From Bacillus sp. FJAT-49711 (lineage in GTDB: Bacteria; Bacillota; Bacilli; Bacillales; Bacillaceae_C), in the NCBI RefSeq assembly GCF_018343715.1, contig NZ_JAGYPL010000003.1, forward strand, positions 86,759 to 150,758: DNA of 64,000 nt. The letters run 5' to 3'. This document shows positions 1-8,690 of the stretch, one piece after another. Position numbers and translations under genes: made by a program. Under the pieces are notes generated by a model. It ran no database searches, was not told the DNA's origin, and saw only the letters and a list, made by a program, of their open reading frames with translations. How positions within the stretch are numbered: position 1 is the first letter of the stretch; each line of letters begins with the position of its first letter.

Positions 1-391
1 CATCATTTAACACAGTGGGATTTATGATGATTCCATCCACTTGTCTTCTTTGAAATTCCTTAATATATTCTGCTTCTTTTTCCTGATCTTCATTTGTGTT
101 ACAAATCATTAAATGATAGCCCATTCTGTGGCTGGCATCCTCCACCCCTTCTAATACACTTATCCAGAAAGGATTTTTTAAATTAGATAAAATAACGCCT
201 ATCACATTAGTACGCATTGACTTTAGGCCCTTTGCCAATGCATTCGGACGGTAATCCAAGTCTCTGATCGCTTTTAAAACTCGATTTTTCGTTTCAAGTG
301 TTGCATGTGCAAAATTGCCATTCAATATACGGGAAACTGTTGTTTTAGAAACTTGGGCTTTTTTAGCGACATCCTCTATCGTCACCTTCAC
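1..391 (-). CDS. LacI family transcriptional regulator (5' part, runs off the window)
   Basis: Only the N-terminal ~130 residues are inside the window. The reverse strand encodes a LacI helix-turn-helix (TIEDVAKKAQVSKTTVSR, then an ILNG hinge start) followed by the periplasmic-binding-like core (NVIGVILSNLKNPFW). A GTG start at 391 is preceded by AAGGGG; an in-frame ATG at 430 is the alternative. LacI proteins bind palindromic operators and respond to a sugar or sugar acid. It is transcribed in the same direction as the pdxA2/kinase pair at 0.8-3.1 kb, separated from it by a terminator. It may regulate that pair, but this is inference from position. Confidence 0.9.
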   Translation of the reverse strand, partial: MKVTIEDVAKKAQVSKTTVSRILNGNFAHATLETKNRVLKAIRDLDYRPNALAKGLKSMRTNVIGVILSNLKNPFWISVLEGVEDASHRMGYHLMICNTNEDQEKEAEYIKEFQRRQVDGIIINPTVLND

Positions 392-566
392 TCTTTTCAG
401 CCCCTTATCTTTTGGAAACCGATACACCATCGATAAAAATATAAATCCAGTATTGGAAATCGATTAACAATTGATGCATTCTTTATGAATTTTTAAGGAA
501 ACGAGTATTGAAATTGTGTATACACCTCCCTATAAGGGTTAGAACTTTGATTGTTGGAAGAGTTTC

Positions 567-594
567 GGAAAACGGTTACATTTAACTTGTAACC
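567..594. promoter_or_regulatory. cre/LacI-type operator overlapping an inverted repeat
   Basis: GGAAAACGGTTACA at 567-580 matches the Bacillus cre consensus TGWAANCGNTNWCA at 13 of 14 positions. Its right half also forms a 7-bp inverted repeat, GGTTACA-N7-TGTAACC (574-594). It lies between the lacI-type gene and the pdxA2 terminator. CcpA or the local LacI-type regulator are the plausible ligands; sequence alone does not separate them. Confidence 0.5.
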
Positions 595-704
595 AATTAT
601 AATCTTTCTACTTATAAGATTCTTTAGTATAAAAGTACAAAATTAATCAATTATTTTGAATATTTTTTGTATATAATAACTAAATATGATGAAACTAAAT
701 ACGC

Positions 705-720
705 TATCGAATATTCGATA
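705..720. repeat. 16-bp perfect palindrome
   Basis: TATCGAATATTCGATA is a perfect palindrome in the noncoding stretch between the regulator gene and the terminator of pdxA2. It has no T tract and so does not look like a terminator; an operator is possible. Confidence 0.4.
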
Positions 721-747
721 ATTTGCGTAGTATGATTATTGAGCGAA

Positions 748-782
748 AAAAATCCAGCATGAATTATTCAAGCTGGATTCTA
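748..782 (-). terminator. Rho-independent terminator of the pdxA2 operon
   Basis: On the reverse strand a hairpin with stem ATCCAGC/GCTGGAT is followed by a run of T, about 45 nt after the pdxA2 stop. Confidence 0.8.
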
Positions 783-827
783 TCTATCATTCTTAAAAAA
801 TATAAACTTTGCCAATAACGTATTTCT

Positions 828-1826
828 TTATTTCTTTACCCTAGGCACCAAATTAACAGCCTGCCGAATCGCTTCCATCAAACTTCTCTCATCTGCAATT
901 CCTTTTCCTGCTATATCAAAAGCCGTTCCATGATCGACACTTGTTCTAATGATTGGAAGTCCTACTGTAATATTTACACCTGTATCCAATCCAAGGACTT
1001 TTACAGGGCCATGTCCTTGATCGTGATACATTGCAACCACTACATCAAAATCGCCGCGTACAGTACGGAAAAATAAAGTATCTGCTGGTAATGGACCGAC
1101 TACGTCAATCCCTTCAGCTTGTGCTTTTATTACTGCTGGGATCACTTTTACTTCTTCCTCGCCATATCCAAAAAGGCCATTTTCTCCAGCATGAGGATTG
1201 ATTCCACAAACCGCAATCTTTGGTTTATTCATTCCTGCACGTGTTAAGGTTTCATTTGCTAAGCGGATGACCTCATACACTCTTTGCGGGTTAATCATTT
1301 TGATTGCATCAATAATTCCGACATGAGTCGTTACATGGATGACACGCAAATTAGGTGCGGATAGCATCATAGAAAAGTCTTTCGTATTCGTTAAGTGTGC
1401 CAGTATCTCGGTATGACCTGGATATGTATGCCCGCCCTTATGTAAGGCTTCTTTATTTAATGGTGCTGTGCAAATGGCAGCAATTTCCTTATTTAGTGCC
1501 AGCTCCACTGCCTTTTCCACAAATTTATAAGCAGCATGTCCAGATTCGGCGGAAACTTGCCCGATTAGCAAATTGGGTGGCAGAATATCTAGATCAAAAC
1601 AATTTATTACATTTGGTGAAAATTCCGCATGATCCAATGTAGAAATTGAATGGATGTCCAAATCAGTATGAATAAACGTTTTCGCACGTTCCAAAATTTT
1701 CGCATCTCCGATTACAATTGGGCAGCAAATCTCATGGATTTCCAAATGACCGAAACTTTTTAAAATGATTTCTGGCCCAACCCCTGCAGAGTCGCCCATT
1801 GTAATGCCAATAATAGGTTTAATCAT
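828..1826 (-). CDS. pdxA2: PdxA2-type 4-phospho-threonate/erythronate dehydrogenase
   Basis: This is a PdxA-family NAD-dependent, metal-dependent dehydrogenase of about 332 residues. The N-terminal GDSAGVGPE signature and three metal-ligand histidine contexts (VTTHVG, INPHAG, YHDQGHGP) are all present. Linked to a DUF1537 kinase, such PdxA2 proteins oxidise and decarboxylate 4-phospho-D-threonate or -erythronate to dihydroxyacetone phosphate rather than making vitamin B6. The ATG at 1826 is preferred because AAAGGA lies 11 nt upstream. It overlaps the end of the kinase gene by 8 bp, which implies translational coupling. The exact sugar-acid substrate cannot be read from sequence. Confidence 0.88.
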   Translation of the reverse strand: MIKPIIGITMGDSAGVGPEIILKSFGHLEIHEICCPIVIGDAKILERAKTFIHTDLDIHSISTLDHAEFSPNVINCFDLDILPPNLLIGQVSAESGHAAYKFVEKAVELALNKEIAAICTAPLNKEALHKGGHTYPGHTEILAHLTNTKDFSMMLSAPNLRVIHVTTHVGIIDAIKMINPQRVYEVIRLANETLTRAGMNKPKIAVCGINPHAGENGLFGYGEEEVKVIPAVIKAQAEGIDVVGPLPADTLFFRTVRGDFDVVVAMYHDQGHGPVKVLGLDTGVNITVGLPIIRTSVDHGTAFDIAGKGIADERSLMEAIRQAVNLVPRVKK

Positions 1827-3063
1827 CTGTACCACTGTCCTTTAAAAAATGTAATGCATGTTTCAAAGTGTATTTCGTCCCAAATCCCCCTGCTTTCGTC
1901 ACTGCCCATAAATCTCTTTTGTATCCTAGTAACTTTCCAAATGGTAATCCCGCCTCAATCTCTGTGAATAATATCATTTCATCAATCCCCAGTTTCAAAC
2001 AAACTGCCTTTGCCGTATCACCACCTGTTAAAAACAGACCGTTGACAGATTCAATATTTTCGCATATTGCCAGCGCCATCTCAGCAATCCCCTCTACTAT
2101 CCGCTTACTAATCTCTTGATCGTGAGGATATCTTTCATTGGATTCTACATATAATAAGATATGGTCAATGTCAGGATGATTGTGGATTTTATTTAATATC
2201 GTATCCATATCAATGGAATGCCTTAATAGTTCAAGCACATCAACTTTAATAGAATATGTTTTTGACATTCTCTCAGCTTCATGAATTTGTTTCTTAGTAA
2301 CACTTGATAAACTGCCCGAGATCGCTAATGTTTTTCCAATAGAGTATTTAGGCATTTCAATCAGGTGTGAAGTTTCCAACCCTAGACGAGATGGCAAATA
2401 TTCTATTAAACCCGCAGATCCTGCCCAAACAATCTTTAATCCTGTTTTCAAAAATTTATCAATGATTTCTGTAAAATCGGATTCCTTTTCTACGTCACAT
2501 ACAATCCAATTTTCATGAATGCTTTGTATAAATTCTTCATTTGTTTTTCGTATGATTTCCGAATTAAATACAATCGCCTTTTTCTTTACTTGCTTAAAGA
2601 GAAGATCAGGTATATAACTCATATCAACCGGGGTTATTGGATCTTTTGAAAATTCCGTTTCAGTAATGATTTCGCCATTGATATAATGATGACCTTCTTT
2701 CGTCATTCGTCCAAGTTTAGGAAAAGCGGGTACGATCACAACAATATCGGGCTCATATACCTTTTCAACAGCTAATAATTCAATTCCTATATTCCCTCTT
2801 AATGTAGAGTCAATTTTTTTATAAATATGAGAAACCCCTGAACGAAACATGTATTGGGCAGCCCTTAAAACTCTAGTATAAGCTTCAGAAGACTTTAAGG
2901 AGCGACTGTTTGTATCGATCACTAGTACATCATTATTCGCCATTTCCTTATCCACTTCTAAATGGATTCCAACCGAAGTTCGCAAACCCATTTTCGCTAA
3001 CTGAACTCCTGAATCATTTGATCCCGTAAAATCATCCGCAATGATTCCAATTTTGTTATTCAT
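1819..3063 (-). CDS. Four-carbon acid sugar kinase (DUF1537 family)
   Basis: About 414 residues. The N-terminal domain opens with IGIIADDFTGSNDSG and contains KKIDSTLRGN. The C-terminal nucleotide-binding domain contains the glycine-rich LFLTGGDTAKAV. The family phosphorylates D-threonate, D-erythronate or similar acids at O4, feeding the PdxA2 enzyme encoded immediately downstream. The ATG at 3063 has AAAGGGG at good spacing; the ATG at 3072 would touch the ribosome site. First gene of a two-gene operon. Substrate (threonate vs erythronate) is unresolved. Confidence 0.87.
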   Translation of the reverse strand: MNNKIGIIADDFTGSNDSGVQLAKMGLRTSVGIHLEVDKEMANNDVLVIDTNSRSLKSSEAYTRVLRAAQYMFRSGVSHIYKKIDSTLRGNIGIELLAVEKVYEPDIVVIVPAFPKLGRMTKEGHHYINGEIITETEFSKDPITPVDMSYIPDLLFKQVKKKAIVFNSEIIRKTNEEFIQSIHENWIVCDVEKESDFTEIIDKFLKTGLKIVWAGSAGLIEYLPSRLGLETSHLIEMPKYSIGKTLAISGSLSSVTKKQIHEAERMSKTYSIKVDVLELLRHSIDMDTILNKIHNHPDIDHILLYVESNERYPHDQEISKRIVEGIAEMALAICENIESVNGLFLTGGDTAKAVCLKLGIDEMILFTEIEAGLPFGKLLGYKRDLWAVTKAGGFGTKYTLKHALHFLKDSGTDD

Positions 3064-3099
3064 TATTAACATCCCCTTTAATGAATGAGCCGTAACTAA

Positions 3100-3135
3100 A
3101 TTATAATGTTTTTATTACGTTAAAGCGCTGAATCT
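3100..3135 (-). promoter_or_regulatory. Likely promoter with cre-like element upstream of the sugar-acid operon
   Basis: On the reverse strand a TATAAT -10 (complement of 3100-3105) lies about 35 nt upstream of the kinase start. The region where the -35 should be carries TTCAGCGCTTTAA, a weak cre-like palindrome (about 11 of 14 consensus positions). This suggests carbon catabolite control; evidence is modest. Confidence 0.35.
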
Positions 3136-3231
3136 TTGAGATTTCATTCGATTCATGATACAATAATATTGTTGATGAATCTTATAATGTTGTTCTTTTT
3201 TTATAAAAAACCATTCAGGGGTGAAGTACAT

Positions 3232-4851
3232 TTGTTAGGTGATTATCGTTTTCGCGATTATCAGCCCGCGAGCCTTCGCAAGGACTTCATTTCTGGGATA
3301 ACTGTCGGTATTGTGGCCATTCCTCTTGGGATGGCTTTTGCCATGGCTTCAGGTGTTAAGCCAGAATATGGAATTTATACGACGATTATCGCAGGATTGC
3401 TTGTATCTTTGCTCGGCGGTTCTCGTTTTCAAATTGCTGGTCCTACGGGAGCATTTATTCCAATTTTACTTGCAGTCGTGCTTCAATACGGATATGAGAA
3501 TTTGTTGGTTGCGGGTTTAATGGCGGGAGTCATGCTCGTCATCATGAGTTTTTTTCGACTTGGAAATTTAATTCATTTTATACCAAGGTCTGTAACAATC
3601 GGTTTTACAACGGGGATTGCTGTCATTATATTCAGTGGCCAGATAGGAAACTTTTTCGGTCTTACAGGCTTGGAAAAAAAAGAATTTTTTCATGAAAATA
3701 TGCTGGAGATTTTTAGACATTTTGGCACTTTGAATGGATACAGTATTTTAACAGCCATCATTGGTCTAATTGCAATCATCGCCGTGCCTCGGATATCTCC
3801 GAGAATTCCTATTTTACTCGTCGGTCTTATCATACCGACGGTCGTTTCGGTCGTTTTTTATCCAAACCATGTTGAAACAGTCGGCACTGCCTTCGGTGGT
3901 ATTCCACAATCATTACCAGCTTTTAAGTTTCCTGAGATTACTTTCGGTAAAATTAGTGAACTATTCATACCTGCACTTGTGATTGCGGCCTTAGGTGCAA
4001 TTGAATCCTTGCTTTCAGCAGTAGTGGGAGATGGTATGACGAATGAAAAACATCATTCTAACCGTGAGCTCTTCGGACAAGGGATTGCCAATATTGTCGC
4101 CCCGCTTTTTGGCGGTATTCCTGCAACTGGAGCGATTGCCAGGACGGCTACTAATATAAAATCAGGTGCCGTAAGCAGGCTTTCGGGAGTTATTCATAGT
4201 TTGTTCGTGTTAATCACATTGCTGTTATTTGCACCATATGCATCTCACATTCCACTTTCTGCAATGGCGCCACTCTTAATGTTTGTCGCTTGGAATATGG
4301 CAGAGTTAAAATCTTTTAAACAACTATTAAAGTTAAAGACGAGCGATTCAGTTGTTCTCCTAGCAACCTTTTTGCTCACCGTTTTTGTTAATCTGACTGT
4401 AGCCGTTCAAGCAGGAATTTTACTTGCCATTCTTTCTTTTATTAAAAAGAAAAGCGAAATGCTTCAGATCAATCAGAAACAAGCTGCTTTGGATTTAACA
4501 TCACACTTTCACTATAAAACCTTCACCATTAAGGGACCATTGTTTTTTGGAACAGCACAGACTTTTGAACATCTCCTTCATTCAACTCTTGAAAGTACAC
4601 CTAAGGTCATTATTTTAAATATGTCCGAAGTTACTACAATTGACGCAACAGGAGAAGAAAAACTCGCTTCCTTCATTAAAAACTTTAGAAAAGCCGGCGG
4701 CACCGTATTGATATATGGGTTGCCGATCTGGGGAATGGAGTTATTTAAAAAAAGCGGATTAGTCGATGCTTTAGGGAACGATGCATTTTATTTAGATGAA
4801 GAAAGTGCTATGGGATCAGTTCATCACCATCTAAAAGCGGCGGGGGATTAA
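3232..4851 (+). CDS. SulP family anion transporter with C-terminal STAS domain
   Basis: About 539 residues. An N-terminal SulP core of roughly 11-12 membrane segments (GITVGIVAIPLGMAFAMASG near the start; GPTGAFIPI; conserved GDGMTNEKHHSNRELFGQG) is followed after about residue 430 by a STAS domain (VIILNMSEVTTIDATGEE). Family members carry sulfate, bicarbonate or other anions; the substrate here is unknown. The TTG at 3232 is preferred because AGGGGTG lies just upstream; the longer frame back to 3136 lacks a ribosome site. Monocistronic, divergent from the sugar-acid operon. Confidence 0.87.
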   Translation: MLGDYRFRDYQPASLRKDFISGITVGIVAIPLGMAFAMASGVKPEYGIYTTIIAGLLVSLLGGSRFQIAGPTGAFIPILLAVVLQYGYENLLVAGLMAGVMLVIMSFFRLGNLIHFIPRSVTIGFTTGIAVIIFSGQIGNFFGLTGLEKKEFFHENMLEIFRHFGTLNGYSILTAIIGLIAIIAVPRISPRIPILLVGLIIPTVVSVVFYPNHVETVGTAFGGIPQSLPAFKFPEITFGKISELFIPALVIAALGAIESLLSAVVGDGMTNEKHHSNRELFGQGIANIVAPLFGGIPATGAIARTATNIKSGAVSRLSGVIHSLFVLITLLLFAPYASHIPLSAMAPLLMFVAWNMAELKSFKQLLKLKTSDSVVLLATFLLTVFVNLTVAVQAGILLAILSFIKKKSEMLQINQKQAALDLTSHFHYKTFTIKGPLFFGTAQTFEHLLHSTLESTPKVIILNMSEVTTIDATGEEKLASFIKNFRKAGGTVLIYGLPIWGMELFKKSGLVDALGNDAFYLDEESAMGSVHHHLKAAGD

Positions 4852-4919
4852 TCCTCTTTTTTACAGGGAAGTATACAAATCTGACTTTTATTACAAGTAT
4901 GCAATCAGAATCCGAGAAG

Positions 4920-4956
4920 AGGAGCAAGTTGTTTAAACGTTGCTCCCTTTTTTCCA
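4920..4956 (+). terminator. Terminator hairpin after the SulP gene
   Basis: Stem GGAGCAA/TTGCTCC followed by CTTTTTT on the + strand. The hairpin overlaps the 3' end of the convergent DUF2087 gene. Confidence 0.6.
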
Positions 4957-5211
4957 ATACTGACTTCCATCCAATGTTCTATCCAGCCACTTATTTTCAA
5001 ACAATTCACGTCTGAGCAGGGCAGAGTCACCAAATAAATGCCATTCATCCAATATGGCATTTACCTCTTTTTCTGAGTATGTACGCCCTTCAGCAAATTT
5101 TCCAGCTAAAAAATTAACGGCGATTAATTTTTTACTACGCTTTGCTGGCCATGATTTTAACTGCCCTTTTTCATTGAAAAATCCTTTTATTTCATCTTGT
5201 GGATTCGTCAC
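4933..5211 (-). CDS. DUF2087 domain-containing protein
   Basis: Small 92-residue protein with the DUF2087 pattern (FFNEKGQLKSWPAKRSKK then YSEKEVNAIL and DSALLRRELFENKWL). In related bacteria this domain occurs alone or fused to transcriptional regulators, which suggests nucleic-acid-linked function, but the biochemical role is not established. GTG start at 5211 with GGAGGAG upstream. It converges on the sulP gene and is divergent from the MMPL gene. Confidence 0.8.
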   Translation of the reverse strand: MTNPQDEIKGFFNEKGQLKSWPAKRSKKLIAVNFLAGKFAEGRTYSEKEVNAILDEWHLFGDSALLRRELFENKWLDRTLDGSQYWKKGSNV

Positions 5212-5340
5212 ACAAATCTCCTCCCAACGATTTCTATATAACTATCATAATGAACAAAATAATGACTGGAAATAATTGGCTTCCTCATTGGACTTTCTGT
5301 ATGATTAAAACATGGAAATTGTTTTTAAGGGGTCCTATTT

Positions 5341-7473
5341 ATGAATACTCTTGGAAAATTAACATTTAAGTACAGAAAACCCATTTTAATGATTTGGTCT
5401 CTCCTTTTTGTTCTATCCGGAATTTTTGCATTAAAGCTTCCTTCTGTTTTAAGCGGCAGTGGCTTTGAATATGAAGGTTCGTATAAAGAAGTCGAAAAAG
5501 TCATGGATGAAGATTTCAATATTCCGGCCTCTTCTTTAATTTTGTTGTTTGAAAAAAGCGATGAGGCAGCAGAAGAAGACTTTAAATCGTACATAGAAAA
5601 CACAATGACTCGCATTACAAAAGTTAAAAATGTAGAAATCCAACAGTCATCACCTCAAATCAAAGATAACAAGGCTTTTGCCGTACTATCCTTTAACAAT
5701 AAGGATCAAATGCCAAAAAGTATTGAAAGTGTGCGGGACAAGCTTGAAGATGAAGATTCTTTTTCTGTAGGCTTAACAGGAAGAGCCGTCATTGAAGAGG
5801 ATATGAATCAAGCGGCACAGGAAGATTTAGTACGAGCAGAACTTATTGGGATTCCCATCGCATTGATTGTGCTGCTATTGGCTTTCCGAGGAGTGATAGC
5901 CGCGCTAATACCGCTCATTACTGGTTTTGTCAGTGTTGTTGTTGCAATGGGGATGCTTTATTTTACAGGTCAAAAATTGGATCTTTCAATTTTTGTTTTA
6001 AATACTGCCCCGATGATCGGCCTAGCACTTGGGATTGATTTTGCTCTTCTTTTTGTAAATCGCTTCCGTGAAGAATTAAATATAAAAGCGACGGATGAGG
6101 CCATTGTAAAAACAGTAGCGACCTCTGGAAGGGCTATTCTATTTTCAGGTTTTTGTGTATTGCTCGGCTTGATCGGAATGTTATTTATTCAAGTTGGAGT
6201 TTTTCAATCAGTTGCTTTAGGCGGCATCGCGGTTGTTTTTACTTCTGTACTCGCAGCAAATACATTTTTACCCGCATTCCTATCGATTATGGGTCCACAT
6301 ATAAATAAGTGGATGATTTTAAAAGAAACAAAAGGGAAGGAAAGCAGTTGGCATTCATTTGCTCGTTTTGTAATGAAAAGAACGGTTGTTATGACACTTG
6401 CTGCTACACTTTTGCTCATTATAGGTATGATCCCAGTAGGCGGAATGAAACTAGCCATTCCAGAATCGGATGCATTGCCGACATCGTATGAATCGCGGAC
6501 GGCTTTTGAAAAATATAAAGAAACCTTTGGAGATATAGATCAGACGATTGCTTATATTGTTGCCAGCAGTAACGTCAATATGGTTGATTCATTGCAAAAA
6601 TTGGAGAATGTTATTAACGATATTCAATCTGATCCGCTTGTTAGTGAAGTAGACTCCATTTTTTCAGCGACAAATATGTCAGCAAATAAATTAATCGCTG
6701 CAAAAGAAATCCCAGAACTAAAATCACAACTAGCTCCTGCATTTGAGCGGCTAACTAATAAGAATGAGGCAATTCTTCAAGTGAAATTGAATGCAAAAAA
6801 TTCATCCAATAAAGCAAAAAAGTGGGTTCGAGAGTGGGAGAAGAAAGAGTTGGATCTCGCCTTAAAAATTGGCGGCGAGTCGAAGTTCCATCAGGAAATT
6901 TTCGATGAAATTATGGACAAAGTAGTGTACAGCTTAGCATTCATATTACTCTCAACATACATTGTACTGTTTTTCGCATTCCGTTCTGTATTAATCCCTT
7001 TGAAAGCCATTTTAATGAATGTGATTAGTTTAGGATGCACATTTGGAATCATCGTTTGGCTTTTCCAAGAAGGACACCTTGGATTCCATGCATCCGATAT
7101 CGCTTTAATGATTCCTGTCTTTGCTTTTAGCATCGTCTTTGGACTAAGCATGGATTATGAAGTGTTTCTTATTTCGCGAATATACGAGATTTATCTTGAA
7201 ACTGGAAATAACGATAAAGCCACTCTGGAAGGCTTAACATCAACAAGTAAAATTATTACTTCCGCAGCTGCCATCATGATTGTCATTACAGGTGCATTTG
7301 GATTTACCGGCATTATTCCGGTGCAGCAAATGGGTGTCACTGTAGCATTAGCTATTTTTATCGATGCTACGATTGTGAGAATGGTGTTAGTTCCGTCTTT
7401 AATGAAGCTTCTTGGTGATGTAAACTGGTGGTCACCATTTCATAAACAGCGGCGTGTCAGACAGTATGGCTAA
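5341..7473 (+). CDS. MMPL/RND-type membrane transporter (YdfJ-like)
   Basis: 710 residues organised as two repeats, each with a membrane helix, an outside domain and a five-helix bundle, as in MMPL exporters. Typical motifs are the acidic transmembrane sites GLALGIDFALLFVNRFREE (first half) and FGLSMDYEVFLISRIYE (second half), proposed proton-relay positions in the family. Likely exports lipids, drugs or other hydrophobic compounds using the proton gradient; the substrate is unknown. Length and motifs resemble B. subtilis YdfJ. Start ATG with AAGGGG upstream. Confidence 0.85.
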   Translation: MNTLGKLTFKYRKPILMIWSLLFVLSGIFALKLPSVLSGSGFEYEGSYKEVEKVMDEDFNIPASSLILLFEKSDEAAEEDFKSYIENTMTRITKVKNVEIQQSSPQIKDNKAFAVLSFNNKDQMPKSIESVRDKLEDEDSFSVGLTGRAVIEEDMNQAAQEDLVRAELIGIPIALIVLLLAFRGVIAALIPLITGFVSVVVAMGMLYFTGQKLDLSIFVLNTAPMIGLALGIDFALLFVNRFREELNIKATDEAIVKTVATSGRAILFSGFCVLLGLIGMLFIQVGVFQSVALGGIAVVFTSVLAANTFLPAFLSIMGPHINKWMILKETKGKESSWHSFARFVMKRTVVMTLAATLLLIIGMIPVGGMKLAIPESDALPTSYESRTAFEKYKETFGDIDQTIAYIVASSNVNMVDSLQKLENVINDIQSDPLVSEVDSIFSATNMSANKLIAAKEIPELKSQLAPAFERLTNKNEAILQVKLNAKNSSNKAKKWVREWEKKELDLALKIGGESKFHQEIFDEIMDKVVYSLAFILLSTYIVLFFAFRSVLIPLKAILMNVISLGCTFGIIVWLFQEGHLGFHASDIALMIPVFAFSIVFGLSMDYEVFLISRIYEIYLETGNNDKATLEGLTSTSKIITSAAAIMIVITGAFGFTGIIPVQQMGVTVALAIFIDATIVRMVLVPSLMKLLGDVNWWSPFHKQRRVRQYG

Positions 7474-7474
7474 A

Positions 7475-7513
7475 AAAATGGAGTGAGGCGTCTAAGCCCT
7501 GCTCCATTTTATA
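7475..7513. terminator. Bidirectional terminator between convergent genes
   Basis: Stem AAAATGGAG/CTCCATTTT lies between the ends of the MMPL and phosphotransferase genes, with A and T runs on both sides, so it can serve both strands. Confidence 0.75.
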
Positions 7514-8308
7514 TTACAAAAATTCATATACACCATTTGCAAAATACTCATATTCTTCTTCGTTTAAAATGGTTTCCCCATATCCTTCAAAAAAGACCTT
7601 CTTATCTTCTTCACTTGTAAAAAAATGTTCATCAGGCTGAATAGCAAGCGCCACGTCAAATCTTGGGTCTCCGTATGCACCTCCGCTCCAGTCGATGACG
7701 GCTGAAATTTTCCCATCATGAACGAGGACATTGTCTACGGTAAAATCTCCGTGGATAAGCGTCTGCCCGCTATTTTTTGGTCTTTCTCTTTTCAACTGTT
7801 CCAAAAGCTCTGGTGTACCGTCTAATTCATAAAGTTGTAATTCTTTCTCGGCTTTATCAAGTATTTTATCCAGCCAAATAACGTCCGTTTGATAAATTCC
7901 TTCTGGACATTTCGTCGAGTGAATTTTCTTCAGTACTCTCCCGAATTGATAAATAAGGCTTCGTTTCTTTTCTGGATCTGTTTCGTTTTGCAACGCTTCT
8001 CCCATCGTTTCACCCTGAATAAAATTCATCAACATCCAGGACTCGTTACGCGCGAAATCCTTTTCAAATGCATAAATGACAGGAATGGGCAGATGCGTTT
8101 CGCTTAAACTTTTTAAGATAATTGCTTCTCGTTTAAGCCACCCCGCAAACCGATCCCCCTTCGATCGTTTTAAAACAAAAAACCCGTTTTCCCCCTTAAT
8201 AATCCCTACGTTTGACGTACATCCTTGCTCCGGAAACGTCATTTTCTCTACTTTCCCTATTATCTTTACTAGTTTTTTCGGTATTTCTTGTTCAGCGATA
8301 GGAAACAC
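7514..8308 (-). CDS. Aminoglycoside phosphotransferase (APH) fold kinase
   Basis: 264 residues with the APH/choline kinase fold. Visible are the ATP-lobe lysine (FFVLKRSKG), the Brenner-type catalytic loop LIHGDFTVDNVLV and the metal-binding AVIDWSGGAYGDPRFDVA. It could phosphorylate an antibiotic, a metabolite or a cell component; the family name alone does not show resistance. Start ATG with GGGGGTAA upstream. Confidence 0.82.
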   Translation of the reverse strand: MFPIAEQEIPKKLVKIIGKVEKMTFPEQGCTSNVGIIKGENGFFVLKRSKGDRFAGWLKREAIILKSLSETHLPIPVIYAFEKDFARNESWMLMNFIQGETMGEALQNETDPEKKRSLIYQFGRVLKKIHSTKCPEGIYQTDVIWLDKILDKAEKELQLYELDGTPELLEQLKRERPKNSGQTLIHGDFTVDNVLVHDGKISAVIDWSGGAYGDPRFDVALAIQPDEHFFTSEEDKKVFFEGYGETILNEEEYEYFANGVYEFL

Positions 8309-8375
8309 ATCGTTACCCCCGATTTACATTATTCCCTTTAATAATCGCTGAACATAATTAAAAGTGCAAGAGGTC

Positions 8376-8669
8376 CTATCGAATCCCTAGTACATCTTTA
8401 CCTTCTCTACTAATCATCTCAGGTGACCATTTTGGCTCCCACACAAGATCAATTTCTACATCTTCCGTTTCAAGTTTTTCTTTTAAAACGTACTTCACTC
8501 CACCTACAATCGTATCGTGCATCGGACATCCCGGGGTTGTCAAAGTCATTTTTATAAAAATACGTTCATTATGATACTGAATATCGTAAACAAGACCTAG
8601 ATCAACAATGTTTATGCCAAGTTCAGGATCATATACACCTCTCAATAATTCCTCAATATGTTCCTCCAT
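8376..8669 (-). CDS. MIP18/DUF59-type iron-sulfur cluster assembly factor
   Basis: 97 residues of the MIP18 (DUF59, PaaD/SufT-like) family: VYDPELGINIVDLGLVYD at about 12-29 and the conserved cysteine in TTPGCPMHD. Such proteins help load Fe-S clusters onto client proteins. It is the last gene of the five-gene operon that starts at 11238, 21 bp after the COX1/NnrS-like gene. That position suggests it matures an iron-sulfur or iron client used under low oxygen. Start ATG with AAGGAAGGGAG upstream. Confidence 0.85.
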   Translation of the reverse strand: MEEHIEELLRGVYDPELGINIVDLGLVYDIQYHNERIFIKMTLTTPGCPMHDTIVGGVKYVLKEKLETEDVEIDLVWEPKWSPEMISREGKDVLGIR

Positions 8670-8690
8670 ATCTATATACGCTCCCTTCCT

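Noticed and set aside
7514..8308. Aminoglycoside resistance gene
   Set aside because: The APH fold alone is shared by many metabolic kinases; no specific resistance subfamily could be identified.
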